DNA of 64,000 nucleotides from Oscillospiraceae bacterium (GCA_004554485.1 SFLS01000003.1:1-64000); one strand, 5' to 3'; counted from the stretch's first letter, positions 23,399-32,119 are shown. Notes: generated by a model not told the origin, from the sequence alone. Translations and numbers: made by a program.

Positions 23399-24757
23399 AT
23401 GAAAAAATTTTTAGCAATGGCGCTGGCCCTGCTTATGGTGGCTGTAATGCTGCCGGTGATGGCGGCCGCGGCGGATGCCGAATATGCCATCACCGATGAG
23501 GCAGGCCTGCGCGCTGCGGTAGAGGCTATGAAGGATGGTGACAATGTTACCGTGCGGCTGAAAGAAGATGTGACCATCAACGGTTACCTGAAGGTGAGCA
23601 CCGGCACGCTGACCATTCTGGGGCAGAGACACACGATAACCTTTAGCCATCACTCTTTAGTATTAAGTGGAACGGCTATACTGAATCTGGGAACCAAGGA
23701 GGGAGAAGGAACGCCGGAAAACGAACTCATTCTTACCTCCATAGATGATACAAGCGCTGTTATAAACATGGACGGTTCGGCGGTACTTAATATGTATCAC
23801 GGCGTGGAAATTAGGGATTCCCGTGCGGGCGGACAGGCCGGCGGCGTGCAGTTGATTGGTGATAAAACGGTCTTTAATATGTACGGCGGCGTGATCGATA
23901 ATTGCGTGAACTGGGCTTCGGTTGCGGGTGGCGTATATATTGATGGCGGAGCTTTGTTTAATATGTATGATGGTGTTATTCGGAATTGCTCGGGATGCAA
24001 GGGCGGTGCAGTAACCGTTTCCGGGGCTGCTCCCATCTTCGGTGGTTATATAAGCGGCTCCTCCGGCTTCCATATGTATGGCGGGACTATCAAAGACTGC
24101 CACGATAAAGGGTATGGCGGCGGTGCCGTCTGCGCATATACAGCGAAACCGGTTTCGTTCATTATGGACGGCGGCACCATTACCGGCTGCAGCGGAGACG
24201 GTAATGGTTATGGCGGCGCTGTATTTATCTTCACTACGCATCCGGACGCTGTGATTGAAATCAATAAGGGTGAGATCACCGGGAATACCGGCGTCTATGG
24301 CGGCGGAGTATTTGTCTACGAAGGAACGGTGAAGATCGCCGACGGTGTGGCGCTGCACAATAATACGGCCACAGTTGAGGGCGACGACCTCTACAATGAA
24401 AGCGGCAGCATCACATTAGGGAAGCTGCCCACCGGACTGAAGCTGGCCGCCTGCGGGTGCGACATTGACGGCTGGTACCATGATGAAGACGGCGCACGGT
24501 GGAGCAGTAAGAAGTGCGGCGGGGAAGCCGACCAGATGGAAAAATATACGGAGACCACCATCACAGAGGGCTGCGCCCTGAAGGCTGCCCACGGTGAAGC
24601 ACCGGCAGCGGAGCCTCCTTTGATTATTATTGTGCCGGAGGCGCCGGAGCAGGAGGCCCCCAACCCGACAACCGGGAGCCGTGACCTTGCGGATGTGGCT
24701 GCGGCCATGGCGGCGGTTTCGCTGCTGGGCGCTGCTGCGGTCATCCGTAAGAAATAA
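23399..24757 (+). CDS. Sortase-anchored beta-helix surface protein
   Basis: A 452-residue secreted protein. A signal peptide (MKKFLAMALALLMVAVMLPVMAAAADA) precedes repeated strands of the right-handed beta-helix type: FNMYGGVIDNC, FNMYDGVIRNCSGCKGGAV, FHMYGGTIKDC, FIMDGGTITGC and IEINKGEITGNTGVYGGGVFV. The C-terminus is a wall-sorting signal: NPTTG at about residue 422, a hydrophobic helix and RKK. NPxTG is a sorting motif used by class B or related sortases, and two class B sortases lie in this window. Codon use is more AT-rich than in the neighbours, suggesting acquisition. A role in adhesion or glycan contact is an inference. Confidence 0.85.
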   Translation: MKKFLAMALALLMVAVMLPVMAAAADAEYAITDEAGLRAAVEAMKDGDNVTVRLKEDVTINGYLKVSTGTLTILGQRHTITFSHHSLVLSGTAILNLGTKEGEGTPENELILTSIDDTSAVINMDGSAVLNMYHGVEIRDSRAGGQAGGVQLIGDKTVFNMYGGVIDNCVNWASVAGGVYIDGGALFNMYDGVIRNCSGCKGGAVTVSGAAPIFGGYISGSSGFHMYGGTIKDCHDKGYGGGAVCAYTAKPVSFIMDGGTITGCSGDGNGYGGAVFIFTTHPDAVIEINKGEITGNTGVYGGGVFVYEGTVKIADGVALHNNTATVEGDDLYNESGSITLGKLPTGLKLAACGCDIDGWYHDEDGARWSSKKCGGEADQMEKYTETTITEGCALKAAHGEAPAAEPPLIIIVPEAPEQEAPNPTTGSRDLADVAAAMAAVSLLGAAAVIRKK

Positions 24758-24807
24758 ACTGAACTGAAAGCCGGACGGGCATTTGTGTGCGGTGCCCGCC
24801 ATAAGGC

Positions 24808-24835
24808 AAAAAGCTCCCCGAAAGGGGAGCTTTTT
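24808..24835. terminator. Bidirectional terminator
   Basis: A 12-bp stem (aaaaagctcccc with ggggagcttttt, loop gaaa) between the convergent wall-protein and oxidoreductase genes. Confidence 0.88.
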
Positions 24836-24845
24836 GCGTGGCGCT

Positions 24846-25847
24846 TTATTCGTCGCGGTGGACCACCATGTTCCAGCAGGTCTGGCGGAAGGTGATCTTA
24901 TTCTGCTTGGCGATCTCATCCAGCACCCGGCAGGTGGCCAGCGAAATGGAAAGGTAAGCCTCATTGCCGCCGCGGCGCTTTATCATCGTGATGAAAGCGT
25001 CCAGCTCGGCATAAAGGGCGGAGGTATCGTCCTCCGGGGGGATCTCTTTCGGTTCCTGTCCGCGCAGGCAGAGGGTGAGGGGAGACATGGTATCCCATTT
25101 GCCTATCACAATCGCGCCCTTTTCGCCCTCGATGACACTGGGCAGGAGGCTGTCGGCGATCTTGCTCCAGCGCCATTCCGCCAAAAAGCCGGGGTACTGG
25201 GCAATCGCCGCGCCCTGCGCTTCAAATTCGCCCAGCTTGCTGCAGAACGAAGCGATGCGCTCCGGTTCGCCGGCCAGGGCGATGGTGGGGGCGATGCAGT
25301 AAACGCCCAGATCCGCCACGGCGGCGTTGTTCAGCCGGGGATCGAAGGCATTGGGCCGGCCGCCGGCAAGGTAGCTGTCGTACCGGCTGGAATACTGGCA
25401 GTACCCGGCGGTGATGCGGCGCAGCGTGCCGATCTCCGGGATCAGCTCGTGCAGGCGGCGGAACCCCGGCGTAAAGAGGGGGCGCATCCCCTCCAGCAGG
25501 ATGACGCGGCTGTTGTGGGCCTGCAGCACCATGCCGTCGCAATCAATGTAGGTGGTGGCCATCGGCTTCTCGCACAGGATATGCTTGCCGGTTTTCATCA
25601 GGGTGATGGCCTGCTCGGCATGGCACAGGTTGGGGCTGGCGATATAGACGGCATCCACCTCGGGGCAGTCGGCCAGCGCCTGCAGGTCGGTAAAGGTAAG
25701 CGTGGCGCCCCACTGCGAGGCAAATTCGGCGGCGCGCTCCGGCGTGCGGGAGTAGACGGCGGCAAGCTGAAATTCGGGGTGCTTTTTGGCTTCGGTCAAA
25801 AACTGTTCAACGATTTTTCCGGAGCCGATAGTAGCAAAACGGATCAT
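24846..25847 (-). CDS. Gfo/Idh/MocA family oxidoreductase
   Basis: A 333-residue NAD(P)-dependent dehydrogenase. The Rossmann start MIRFATIGSGKIVEQFLTEAKKHPEFQLAAVYSRTPERAAEFA is followed by VDAVYIASPNLCHAEQAITLMKTGKHILCEKPMATT, with the catalytic Lys of the EKP motif, and a C-terminal alpha/beta substrate domain. The substrate is probably a sugar or inositol-like compound but is not identifiable. AAGGAGG before the ATG at 25847 decides the start over an ATG seven codons upstream. It is last in a minus-strand group. Confidence 0.9.
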   Translation of the reverse strand: MIRFATIGSGKIVEQFLTEAKKHPEFQLAAVYSRTPERAAEFASQWGATLTFTDLQALADCPEVDAVYIASPNLCHAEQAITLMKTGKHILCEKPMATTYIDCDGMVLQAHNSRVILLEGMRPLFTPGFRRLHELIPEIGTLRRITAGYCQYSSRYDSYLAGGRPNAFDPRLNNAAVADLGVYCIAPTIALAGEPERIASFCSKLGEFEAQGAAIAQYPGFLAEWRWSKIADSLLPSVIEGEKGAIVIGKWDTMSPLTLCLRGQEPKEIPPEDDTSALYAELDAFITMIKRRGGNEAYLSISLATCRVLDEIAKQNKITFRQTCWNMVVHRDE

Positions 25848-25883
25848 GGGGGAACCTCCTTGGAACATAAAATGGGGGAAGGG

Positions 25884-27188
25884 TCAGAAGCGGCCCAGCA
25901 GGGCATCCAGCAGCTCGGCGCCCGACATACCGACGACCGCCACCGGGACATTCAGCGCAGCGGAGACCTCCTGGGGGGTAGTGTCATCCAGAAAGCGGTC
26001 CTTTTCATCGCGCAGCATGATCTCCGGCAGGATGAGCGTATCGTCCAGGGGCTGATCCTTCAGATGCTCGATGATATCCCGCCCGCAGACCAGCCCGGTG
26101 ACGTTGACCCCACCGCCGAAGGTGCGGTTGGGGATGCCGTAGACGGTAAGCCGGCGATGAGGGAATTTCTCCCGGGCTGTTTCCAGCAGCTCCCGCAGCA
26201 GGGGCGCCGCGGCTTCGCCGGTGGCAAGGGAAAAGCGGCTGGCTTCGGCGTCGCCGTCCTCCTCCGCCAGCGCCGCGGCAAATTCCTGCCGCAGCAGCGC
26301 GGTGGTGCCGACGCCGTTGCCCAGCTGGTCAAAGTCCTCGTAGTAATCGTAATCCGGCAGGGGCAGTCCCGCGATAAGATACAGCTCATCGGCGCAGAAG
26401 GCGATGCGGCTGCCATGGCGCCGCAGCATCTCCGCTCCGAATTCATCGGCGATGCGGATACAATCAGCGGCTTCGGCTGGGATCATCATGCGCAGAGAAT
26501 ACAGCCCCTCCCGATGTCCGGTGAGCCCCACCGGCACCAGCGCGATGCTTTGCAGCTCCGGGGCGTACTGCCCCAGATCCCACAGACTGCGGCGCAGCTG
26601 TTCGCCGTCATTCAGGCCGGGGCAGATGACGATCTGGGCGTTGATACGGATATGATGCGCCGCCAGCTGCGGAAGATACCGGAGAACCTCGCCGCTGCGG
26701 GGATTTTTCATCATCCGGACCCGCAGCTCGGGGTCGGTGGCGTGGACCGAGATATTGATGGGGCTGATGTGCATTTTGATGATGCGGGCAATATCCTCGT
26801 CGGTCATGTTGGTGAGGGTGACATAGCTGCCGAACAGAAAGCTCATGCGGCTGTCGTCATCCTTGAAGTACAACGTTTCCCGCATCCCCTTCGGGAGCTG
26901 ATCGACAAAGCAGAAGACGCATTTATTGGCGCAGCAGTGCTGCCGGTCCATCAGGTAATCCTCAAACTCCAGTCCCAGCTCGTCATATTCCGGCTTGCGG
27001 ATGGAAAAACGGAGCGTTTCTTCGCCCCGCAGCACCTCGACGCTCAGGCGGGTATCGATCATATAAAAGCGGTAATCCAGGACATCCCGGATAACGCTGC
27101 CGTTGATGGAAAGCAGCCGGTCCCCGGCCCGGATGCCGGCCCTGGCCGCCGGGGTATGGGGAGTGACCGATTCAATAGCGATGGACAT
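25884..27188 (-). CDS. DUF512 family radical-SAM-like protein with PDZ domain
   Basis: A 434-residue protein with an N-terminal PDZ-like segment (VTPHTPAARAGIRAGDRLLSINGSVIRDVLDYRFY), a cysteine cluster CCANKCVFCFVDQLPKGMRETLYFKDDD of the DUF512 family (candidate 4Fe-4S/radical-SAM site, CxxxCxxC), and a C-terminal Rossmann-like domain (YGIPNRTFGGGVNVTGLVCGRDII). The family is conserved in Firmicutes and cyanobacteria, often next to Der, but its function is unknown. A GGGAG site precedes the ATG. A GNAT gene lies 17 bases upstream in the same direction. Confidence 0.85.
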   Translation of the reverse strand: MSIAIESVTPHTPAARAGIRAGDRLLSINGSVIRDVLDYRFYMIDTRLSVEVLRGEETLRFSIRKPEYDELGLEFEDYLMDRQHCCANKCVFCFVDQLPKGMRETLYFKDDDSRMSFLFGSYVTLTNMTDEDIARIIKMHISPINISVHATDPELRVRMMKNPRSGEVLRYLPQLAAHHIRINAQIVICPGLNDGEQLRRSLWDLGQYAPELQSIALVPVGLTGHREGLYSLRMMIPAEAADCIRIADEFGAEMLRRHGSRIAFCADELYLIAGLPLPDYDYYEDFDQLGNGVGTTALLRQEFAAALAEEDGDAEASRFSLATGEAAAPLLRELLETAREKFPHRRLTVYGIPNRTFGGGVNVTGLVCGRDIIEHLKDQPLDDTLILPEIMLRDEKDRFLDDTTPQEVSAALNVPVAVVGMSGAELLDALLGRF

Positions 27189-27205
27189 ATTTTTTCTCCC
27201 GATGA

Positions 27206-27727
27206 TCAGATTTGATATTCCAGAAAGATGAGCTCCTCCGGGATGCGGCCTTGGAACAGGACCTCGGCCCGGCCGCAGAGGGAAAAGCCGTTTGTTTGGT
27301 ACAGGCGGGCGGCGGGGGTGTTGCCGGCCCAGGTATCCAGCCGGATGACGGTGCAGCCCATGGCGGCGGCGTGCTGCTTGGCGTACTGGACCATCTGCCG
27401 GCCCAGGCCGCGCCCCGCATGGCAGGGCGGGATGCAGAGGGTGTGGATGACCAGCACCTGCTCCGGCGGGGCGGAGTACTGCCAGTTGATCTCGGTATAA
27501 AATTCATCCTGATGCTGATTGAGGATGACGCTGGCGACCGTTTCGCCCGCCTCCTCCAGCACATAGAGAGTGCCTTCGGCCTGCGCTTTGGCGGCCGTTT
27601 CCCGGGTGGGATAAACCCCCAGTGCCCAGTTGGTGGTGCTGCGACCGGTTTCGGTCTCGTGGGTCAGCAGTTCGGTGTAGTGACGCTCAATGGTGTCGAG
27701 ATCGGATGCAGTGGCAGGACGGAACAT
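27206..27727 (-). CDS. GNAT family N-acetyltransferase
   Basis: A 173-residue acetyltransferase: MFRPATASDLDTIERHYTELL starts the fold, and LVIHTLCIPPCHAGRGLGRQMVQYAKQHA holds the acetyl-CoA motif, followed by RLDTWAGNTPAARLYQTNGF. The substrate is unknown. AAAGGAG lies upstream of the ATG at 27727. It resembles the GNAT at 29500-30051, sharing the YPTRE segment and overall layout, so the two are probably paralogues on either side of mtaB. Confidence 0.88.
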   Translation of the reverse strand: MFRPATASDLDTIERHYTELLTHETETGRSTTNWALGVYPTRETAAKAQAEGTLYVLEEAGETVASVILNQHQDEFYTEINWQYSAPPEQVLVIHTLCIPPCHAGRGLGRQMVQYAKQHAAAMGCTVIRLDTWAGNTPAARLYQTNGFSLCGRAEVLFQGRIPEELIFLEYQI

Positions 27728-27740
27728 AAGGGACTCCTTT

Positions 27741-27887
27741 TTAATTGAGGATAAAGTGAAGAAAGAGAGCCGCGGCCCAGCAGGCAGCGACGGTGCAAAG
27801 CACGGTGACGCCGCGGGGCAGGCGGCCGCGGGAAAGACCGATGGTGAGCAGCAAAAAGACGGTGACGAAAAGAAACAGATAGGGCAT
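27741..27887 (-). CDS. Small two-helix membrane protein
   Basis: A 48-residue ORF, MPYLFLFVTVFLLLTIGLSRG...VTVLCTVAACWAAALFLHFILN, with two predicted membrane helices separated by an Arg-rich turn. A full AAAGGAG sits before the ATG, and the stop is 13 bases before the GNAT start, whose own ribosome site overlaps the stop. No family was recognised. A four-arm element lies 60 bases upstream. Confidence 0.65.
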   Translation of the reverse strand: MPYLFLFVTVFLLLTIGLSRGRLPRGVTVLCTVAACWAAALFLHFILN

Positions 27888-27947
27888 GAGAGCGACTCCT
27901 TTCGGGGGGTTGCAGAGAGGCTGCGAAAGGGGAAGCAGGCGGAGAGC

Positions 27948-28030
27948 GGCCCGCAGGGCCGGCCGCCGAAGGCGGCCGCGGCGGCGCTTCGCGCCGCCGG
28001 TTTCGGCATGGCCGAAACGCCCTGCGGGCC
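27948..28030. repeat. Four-arm palindromic element, copy 2
   Basis: 83 bp with the same 12-bp ends as copy 1 (27948-27959, 28019-28030). The three hairpins have 8-9 bp perfect arms and loops gaa, ttc and atg: cggccgcc/ggcggccg, cggcggcgc/gcgccgccg and gtttcggc/gccgaaac. It starts 19 bases after the mtaB stop. Confidence 0.88.
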
Positions 28031-28049
28031 GTCCGGCGTCTTTTGCAAG

Positions 28050-29354
28050 CTATTCGGCAAGGATCCCCTCGCAGCCGTCGCCGTCGGGGGCAATGGCGGT
28101 CAGCAGTACCTGGCGGATCTCGCCGGGGCGGATCGCCGGATCAAAGACGGTGACGGGGGTGTAATTGGGGGTGTAGCCGGTAAAACCCTGCTGCCCTCGC
28201 TGCTCAAACAGCACCGGCTGGCGGCTGCCCAGCATGCTGCTCAGGGCGGCGGCGCGCAGTTCGGCGGCAACGGCGATCAGCTCGGCGCAGCGGCGCTTTT
28301 TCTCGGCCGGCGGCACCTGATTCGGCATAGCGGCGGCCCGGGTGCCGGGCCGTTGGCTGTACGCAAAGGCGTGGATCTTGGCAAAGCCGATTTCCCGGGC
28401 AAAGTCCAGCGACTCCCGGTGGTCCTCCGGCGTTTCGCCGGCAAAACCGACCATCATATCGGTGGTGAGGGCCGCTCCAGGGAAGGCATCCCGGACGGCG
28501 GCGGCGACCGCGCGGTACTGGGCGGTATCGTAGTGGCGGTTCATGCGGGCCAGGGTGGCGTCGCAGCCGCTTTGCAGCGAAAGGTGGAACTGGGGGCAGA
28601 GCTTTTCTCCGCAGCCCTCCGCCAGCCGGTAGATCTCTTGCGGGGTCAGCAGATCCGGCTCGATGGAGCCGAGCCGCACCCGTTCGATACCGGGAACGGC
28701 GGCCGCAGCCAGAACGGCATCGGAAAGGTGCAGGCCCCATTCGCGTCCGTAGTTGGAAAGGTTGATGCCAGTCAGGACGATCTCCCGGTAGCCATTCTGT
28801 GCCAGCGCCTGCAGCTCGGCGGAAAGCTCCGCCATCGGCTTGCTGCGCACCGGGCCGCGGGCGGCGGGAATAATGCAGTAGCTGCACCAGTTATCGCAGC
28901 CGTCCTGGATTTTGAGAAAGGCGCGGGTACGCACCCCGAAATCGGCGGCGGAGCAGGCTTCGAAGGCTTCGCCGCTTTGGTGCGCGGGGATGCTGACAAT
29001 GCGCTGCCGGTCAACGGCAAAGGCCTTGACCAGCTCCGGCAGGGCGGTGCGGTTCCGGGCGCCGGTGACGATATCCGCCTCCGGGATGTCGGCGGCCTCC
29101 TTTGGGAAGGCCTGCGGATAGCAGCCGGTCAGCACGACGATGGCGCCGGGGTTTTCCCGGCGGAATCGCCGCACCGCCTGACGGGTCTTGCGGTCGCCTT
29201 CGGCAGTGACGGTGCAGCTGCCCACCACATAGACGTCGCAGCCCGGCGCGTGGCCGGCCACGACGTCAAAGCCGGCGGCGGCAAACCGCGCCGACAGCAC
29301 CTCGGTTTCGTATTGGTTCACCTTGCAGCCAAGGGTATAAAAGGCAACGCGCAT
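28050..29354 (-). CDS. mtaB: tRNA t6A37 methylthiotransferase MtaB
   Basis: A radical-SAM enzyme that adds a methylthio group to t6A37 of ANN-decoding tRNAs. The 434-residue protein begins MRVAFYTLGCKVNQYETE, the MtaB signature. It has the N-terminal Cys set (LGCKVNQ, GSCTVTAEGDRKTRQ, GCYPQ) and the radical-SAM cluster KIQDGCDNWCSYCIIPAARGPVRS, with a C-terminal TRAM-like part. GGAGG precedes the ATG at 29354; the frame is open further upstream without support. It has its own promoter. Confidence 0.94.
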   Translation of the reverse strand: MRVAFYTLGCKVNQYETEVLSARFAAAGFDVVAGHAPGCDVYVVGSCTVTAEGDRKTRQAVRRFRRENPGAIVVLTGCYPQAFPKEAADIPEADIVTGARNRTALPELVKAFAVDRQRIVSIPAHQSGEAFEACSAADFGVRTRAFLKIQDGCDNWCSYCIIPAARGPVRSKPMAELSAELQALAQNGYREIVLTGINLSNYGREWGLHLSDAVLAAAAVPGIERVRLGSIEPDLLTPQEIYRLAEGCGEKLCPQFHLSLQSGCDATLARMNRHYDTAQYRAVAAAVRDAFPGAALTTDMMVGFAGETPEDHRESLDFAREIGFAKIHAFAYSQRPGTRAAAMPNQVPPAEKKRRCAELIAVAAELRAAALSSMLGSRQPVLFEQRGQQGFTGYTPNYTPVTVFDPAIRPGEIRQVLLTAIAPDGDGCEGILAE

Positions 29355-29374
29355 CGTCGGTCCTCCGGGGAATA

Positions 29375-29425
29375 ACATTAGCGATACTATTATAGCGGGT
29401 TTGCGGCGGAGTAGCAAGCCATCCG
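29375..29425 (-). promoter_or_regulatory. Promoter of mtaB
   Basis: On the minus strand TTGCTA, a 17-base spacer and TATAAT occur within about 50 bases upstream of the mtaB start, divergent from the GNAT promoter. Confidence 0.7.
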
Positions 29426-29438
29426 CCATAAAAGGGGC

Positions 29439-29467
29439 TTGCGGACCGCGCGGTGGCAGGCTACAAT
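29439..29467 (+). promoter_or_regulatory. Promoter of the GNAT-HD unit
   Basis: TTGCGG (29439-29444), a 17-base spacer and TACAAT (29462-29467), 33 bases upstream of the GNAT start. Confidence 0.7.
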
Positions 29468-29499
29468 GAATAAAACGAAAGGACAACGGGAGAAGAGCG

Positions 29500-30051
29500 A
29501 TGGAGATCAGAAAAGGGACGGCGCGGGAATTGGACGAGCTGGCGGCGCTGTATGATGCGGTCTGCGGCGCGCTGGAGGCCGGGATCAACTACCCGGGCTG
29601 GCGCCGGGACATCTACCCCACCCGGGAGGACGCCGAGCGGGGCGTTGCGGCGGGGGAGCTATATGTCGCGGTGGAGCAGGGAGCCATTGTCGGGACAATG
29701 ATCCTGCGGCAGGGACAGGAGCCGGGCTACCGGACTGCCCGCTGGGGCCGGGAGCTGACCGACGGCGAGGTGCTGACGGTGTATACGTTTGCGGTGCACC
29801 CCGGCCATACCGGCAAAGGGGTGGGCGCCGCCATGCTGGCCTTTGCCGAGCGGCTGGCTGCCACACAGGGCAAAAAGGCGCTGCGGCTGGATGTTTACGA
29901 GAAAAACACGCCGGCCATGCGGCTGTATGAAAAATGCGGGTTTCGTTATATTGCTACCGTGGATTTGGGATATTCCAACCACGGACTGAAGTGGTTTAAG
30001 CTGTACGAAAAGCTGCTGGATGGCGGCGTGCCGGAGCAGCAGGAATCCTAA
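29500..30051 (+). CDS. GNAT family N-acetyltransferase
   Basis: A 183-residue acetyltransferase with VLTVYTFAVHPGHTGKGVGAAMLAFAERLA as the acetyl-CoA site and LRLDVYEKNTPAMRLYEKCGFRYI in the C-terminal half. The acceptor is unknown. It is first in a two-gene unit with the HD-domain gene (20-base gap) and is probably a paralogue of the GNAT at 27206-27727. Confidence 0.9.
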   Translation: MEIRKGTARELDELAALYDAVCGALEAGINYPGWRRDIYPTREDAERGVAAGELYVAVEQGAIVGTMILRQGQEPGYRTARWGRELTDGEVLTVYTFAVHPGHTGKGVGAAMLAFAERLAATQGKKALRLDVYEKNTPAMRLYEKCGFRYIATVDLGYSNHGLKWFKLYEKLLDGGVPEQQES

Positions 30052-30071
30052 GAACGAAAGGAGGACACGGC

Positions 30072-30635
30072 ATGGAACCGGGAAAACTGTTGGAGACCCT
30101 GGCGGTGGCGGGACGGCTGAAGGAGGTACCCCGGCACTGCGTTATGGCGGGCGGCCGGCACGAAAGTGTGGCGGAACACTGCTGGCGGGCGGCGCTGATG
30201 GCCTATTTTTTGCGGGATGAGTTCCCCGAAGCGGATATGGACAAGGTGATCGCGATGTGCCTGATCCACGACCTGGGCGAGGCCTTTACCGGAGATATCC
30301 CCGCATTTCGCAAGACTGCGGAGGACGAGCAGGAGGAGGAGCGCCGGCTGCACGACTGGGTGAAAACGCTGCCGCAGCCCTACGCCGGAGAGATGCTGGC
30401 GCTGTACGGAGAAATGGCGGCGCGGCAAACCACCGAAGCGAAAATCTACAAGGCGATCGACAACATGGAGGCGGTGATCCAGCACAACGAATCGCCGCTG
30501 GAGAGCTGGCTGCCGGAGGAGTATCCGCTGAACCTGACCTACGGGACGGATAAGGCGGCCTTTTCCGCCTACCTGACGGCGCTGCGGGCGGCGGTCCGGG
30601 AGGTGACCGAGCGGAAGATCGCGGAGGGGAAATAG
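30072..30635 (+). CDS. HD domain-containing phosphohydrolase (YfbR-like)
   Basis: A 187-residue metal-dependent phosphohydrolase. The HD signature is spread over HESVAEHCWRAALMAYFL (first His), CLIHDLGEAFTGDIPAF (His-Asp pair) and KIYKAIDNMEAVIQHNE (last Asp). This is the pattern of the YfbR/YGK1 5'-deoxynucleotidase group, so dNMP hydrolysis is likely but not certain. AAAGGAGG precedes the ATG. It follows the GNAT gene, and a terminator closes the unit. Confidence 0.87.
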   Translation: MEPGKLLETLAVAGRLKEVPRHCVMAGGRHESVAEHCWRAALMAYFLRDEFPEADMDKVIAMCLIHDLGEAFTGDIPAFRKTAEDEQEEERRLHDWVKTLPQPYAGEMLALYGEMAARQTTEAKIYKAIDNMEAVIQHNESPLESWLPEEYPLNLTYGTDKAAFSAYLTALRAAVREVTERKIAEGK

Positions 30636-30662
30636 GCCCCGAAAACGAAATATACAGGGGAA

Positions 30663-30695
30663 CGGGCCCTTCCGCCGGATGGCGGGAGAGCCCGG
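30663..30695 (+). terminator. Terminator of the GNAT-HD unit
   Basis: An interrupted stem (gggc/gccc plus tccgcc/ggcggga) followed by GGTTTTTTG. Confidence 0.75.
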
Positions 30696-30721
30696 TTTTT
30701 TGCGGGAATGGGGAGGGAGGG

Positions 30722-30799
30722 GGCCCCGCAGGGGCCCGAGGCGGAGCCTCGGGGGACGGGCATGGCCCGTCACGGCGCGAAGCGCCGCCCTGCGGGGCC
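30722..30799. repeat. Four-arm palindromic element, copy 3
   Basis: 78 bp with ends ggccccgcaggg / ccctgcggggcc. Its hairpins are cccgaggc/gcctcggg (loop gga), acgggc/gcccgt (loop atg) and cggcgc/gcgccg (loop gaa). It lies after the HD-gene terminator and before the sortase promoter. It is nearly identical to copy 5. Confidence 0.88.
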
Positions 30800-30849
30800 A
30801 CACCCGCGCCCTCTGCTAATGCCAATAATACCCAATGAAGGAAACCGCT

Positions 30850-30877
30850 TTGCAAAGCGGAAAAAATATGCTATACT
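30850..30877 (+). promoter_or_regulatory. Promoter of the sortase gene
   Basis: TTGCAA (30850-30855), a 16-base spacer and TATACT (30872-30877). Confidence 0.65.
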
Positions 30878-30939
30878 ATTGCCATACGCTGACATACTTG
30901 CCAGGATCCGCAAAAGATCCCCGGAAAAAGGAGAAGAAT

Positions 30940-32085
30940 ATGGCAGAAAACATCAAAGAGATGACTGAGGAGCGCAGGGCAGAGCGGGCAAAAGTATACC
31001 GCCGCAGAAGAATACTGGTCGGCGCCGGGGCAGCGGCGCTGTGCGTTGCGGTGGGCGTTGGTGTCAACGCCATGGGGACGGCACAGGCGGCAGAGGCCCT
31101 GCAGACGGCGCTGACGGCGGCCGAGAACCGGCAGGCAGAACGGCAGCAGGATGCCGCGCTGGCCGTCCGGGAGAACCGCACGGTGGCCGAGACCAACCTG
31201 ACTGCCTATGTGGAGGAGGCCGCAAAGGAGGCTGAAACCGCACTAGCCAAGGCTGCTGCCGCCGCGAAACAAAGCGCGCCGGCGACGAATCTGTCAGCTG
31301 GCGCATCCACCGGACTGCCCGCCAACCCCGGCATGACCAATGCGGTCGGCCGGGCGCTCAGCGCCTCCCAAACCGGCGGCAATTTCCGGGCTTCGGCCTA
31401 TAACGGCGTCACCGGCGTGGGGAACCTGTCCTATTACCAGTCCATCAACAGCGACGTCAAGGCCTGGCTGAGGATCCCCGGGACCAACATCAACTACCCC
31501 GTACTGCAGAACGCCTACGAGGATCACTACTACCTGCACCGGGGCCTGGACCGCGGCCAAAGCTATTACGGCGTGCTGTGGACCCAGACCGCGACCCAGT
31601 TCGGCAGCGGCGCCAGCCTTTCCAGCAATACCGTGATCTACGGCCACAACTGGAAAAACTGCAAGTGGAACGCCGCCCCAGCCACCTATTACGCCGGCCA
31701 GCAGATGTTTGAATCGCTGCTGAGCTATCATTACACCAGCTGGGCGGAGCAGTATCCCTACATCTACTATTCCACCCCCAGCGAGGAGATGACCTTCGTC
31801 ATCTTCGCCTGCTTCTACACCGAGGGGACGACCTGGTATATCAATGCCGAGGGAAATATCGACAGCGTCATCAGCGAGGCGCAAAGCCGCTCCCGCCATA
31901 CCTTCGGGGTGGACGTCAACTCCTCCGATAAGCTGCTGACCCTTTCCACCTGCACCCGCTATTACGGCAACACCGATAACCAGCGGTTTGTGGTGATGGC
32001 GCGGCTGCTGCGTCCGGGCGAGACCATCGGACCGGTCTCGGTCAGCTATAACCCAAACCACCGGCAGCCCAATGTCTGGGGCTGA
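30940..32085 (+). CDS. Class B sortase with long helical stalk
   Basis: A 381-residue transpeptidase that links surface proteins to the wall. After a cytoplasmic, highly charged N-terminus comes one membrane helix (ILVGAGAAALCVAVGVGVNAM), then about 70 residues of Ala/Glu-rich helix (AAEALQTALTAAENRQAERQQDAALAVREN...AKAAAAAKQ), and the sortase domain. The catalytic triad is visible: YGHNW (about H236), LSTCT (about C338) and QRFVVMARL (about R349). AAGGAG before 30940 sets the start. It is a candidate partner for the NPTTG protein at 23399. Confidence 0.92.
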   Translation: MAENIKEMTEERRAERAKVYRRRRILVGAGAAALCVAVGVGVNAMGTAQAAEALQTALTAAENRQAERQQDAALAVRENRTVAETNLTAYVEEAAKEAETALAKAAAAAKQSAPATNLSAGASTGLPANPGMTNAVGRALSASQTGGNFRASAYNGVTGVGNLSYYQSINSDVKAWLRIPGTNINYPVLQNAYEDHYYLHRGLDRGQSYYGVLWTQTATQFGSGASLSSNTVIYGHNWKNCKWNAAPATYYAGQQMFESLLSYHYTSWAEQYPYIYYSTPSEEMTFVIFACFYTEGTTWYINAEGNIDSVISEAQSRSRHTFGVDVNSSDKLLTLSTCTRYYGNTDNQRFVVMARLLRPGETIGPVSVSYNPNHRQPNVWG

Positions 32086-32119
32086 ACCGGGGCCCGTGGT
32101 AAAAACCGAATATCCTGCT

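Noticed and set aside
24783..29375. Open frames of 810 and 561 codons on the plus strand
   Set aside because: Antisense shadows of the oxidoreductase, DUF512, GNAT and MtaB genes. They have no motif and cross a bidirectional terminator.
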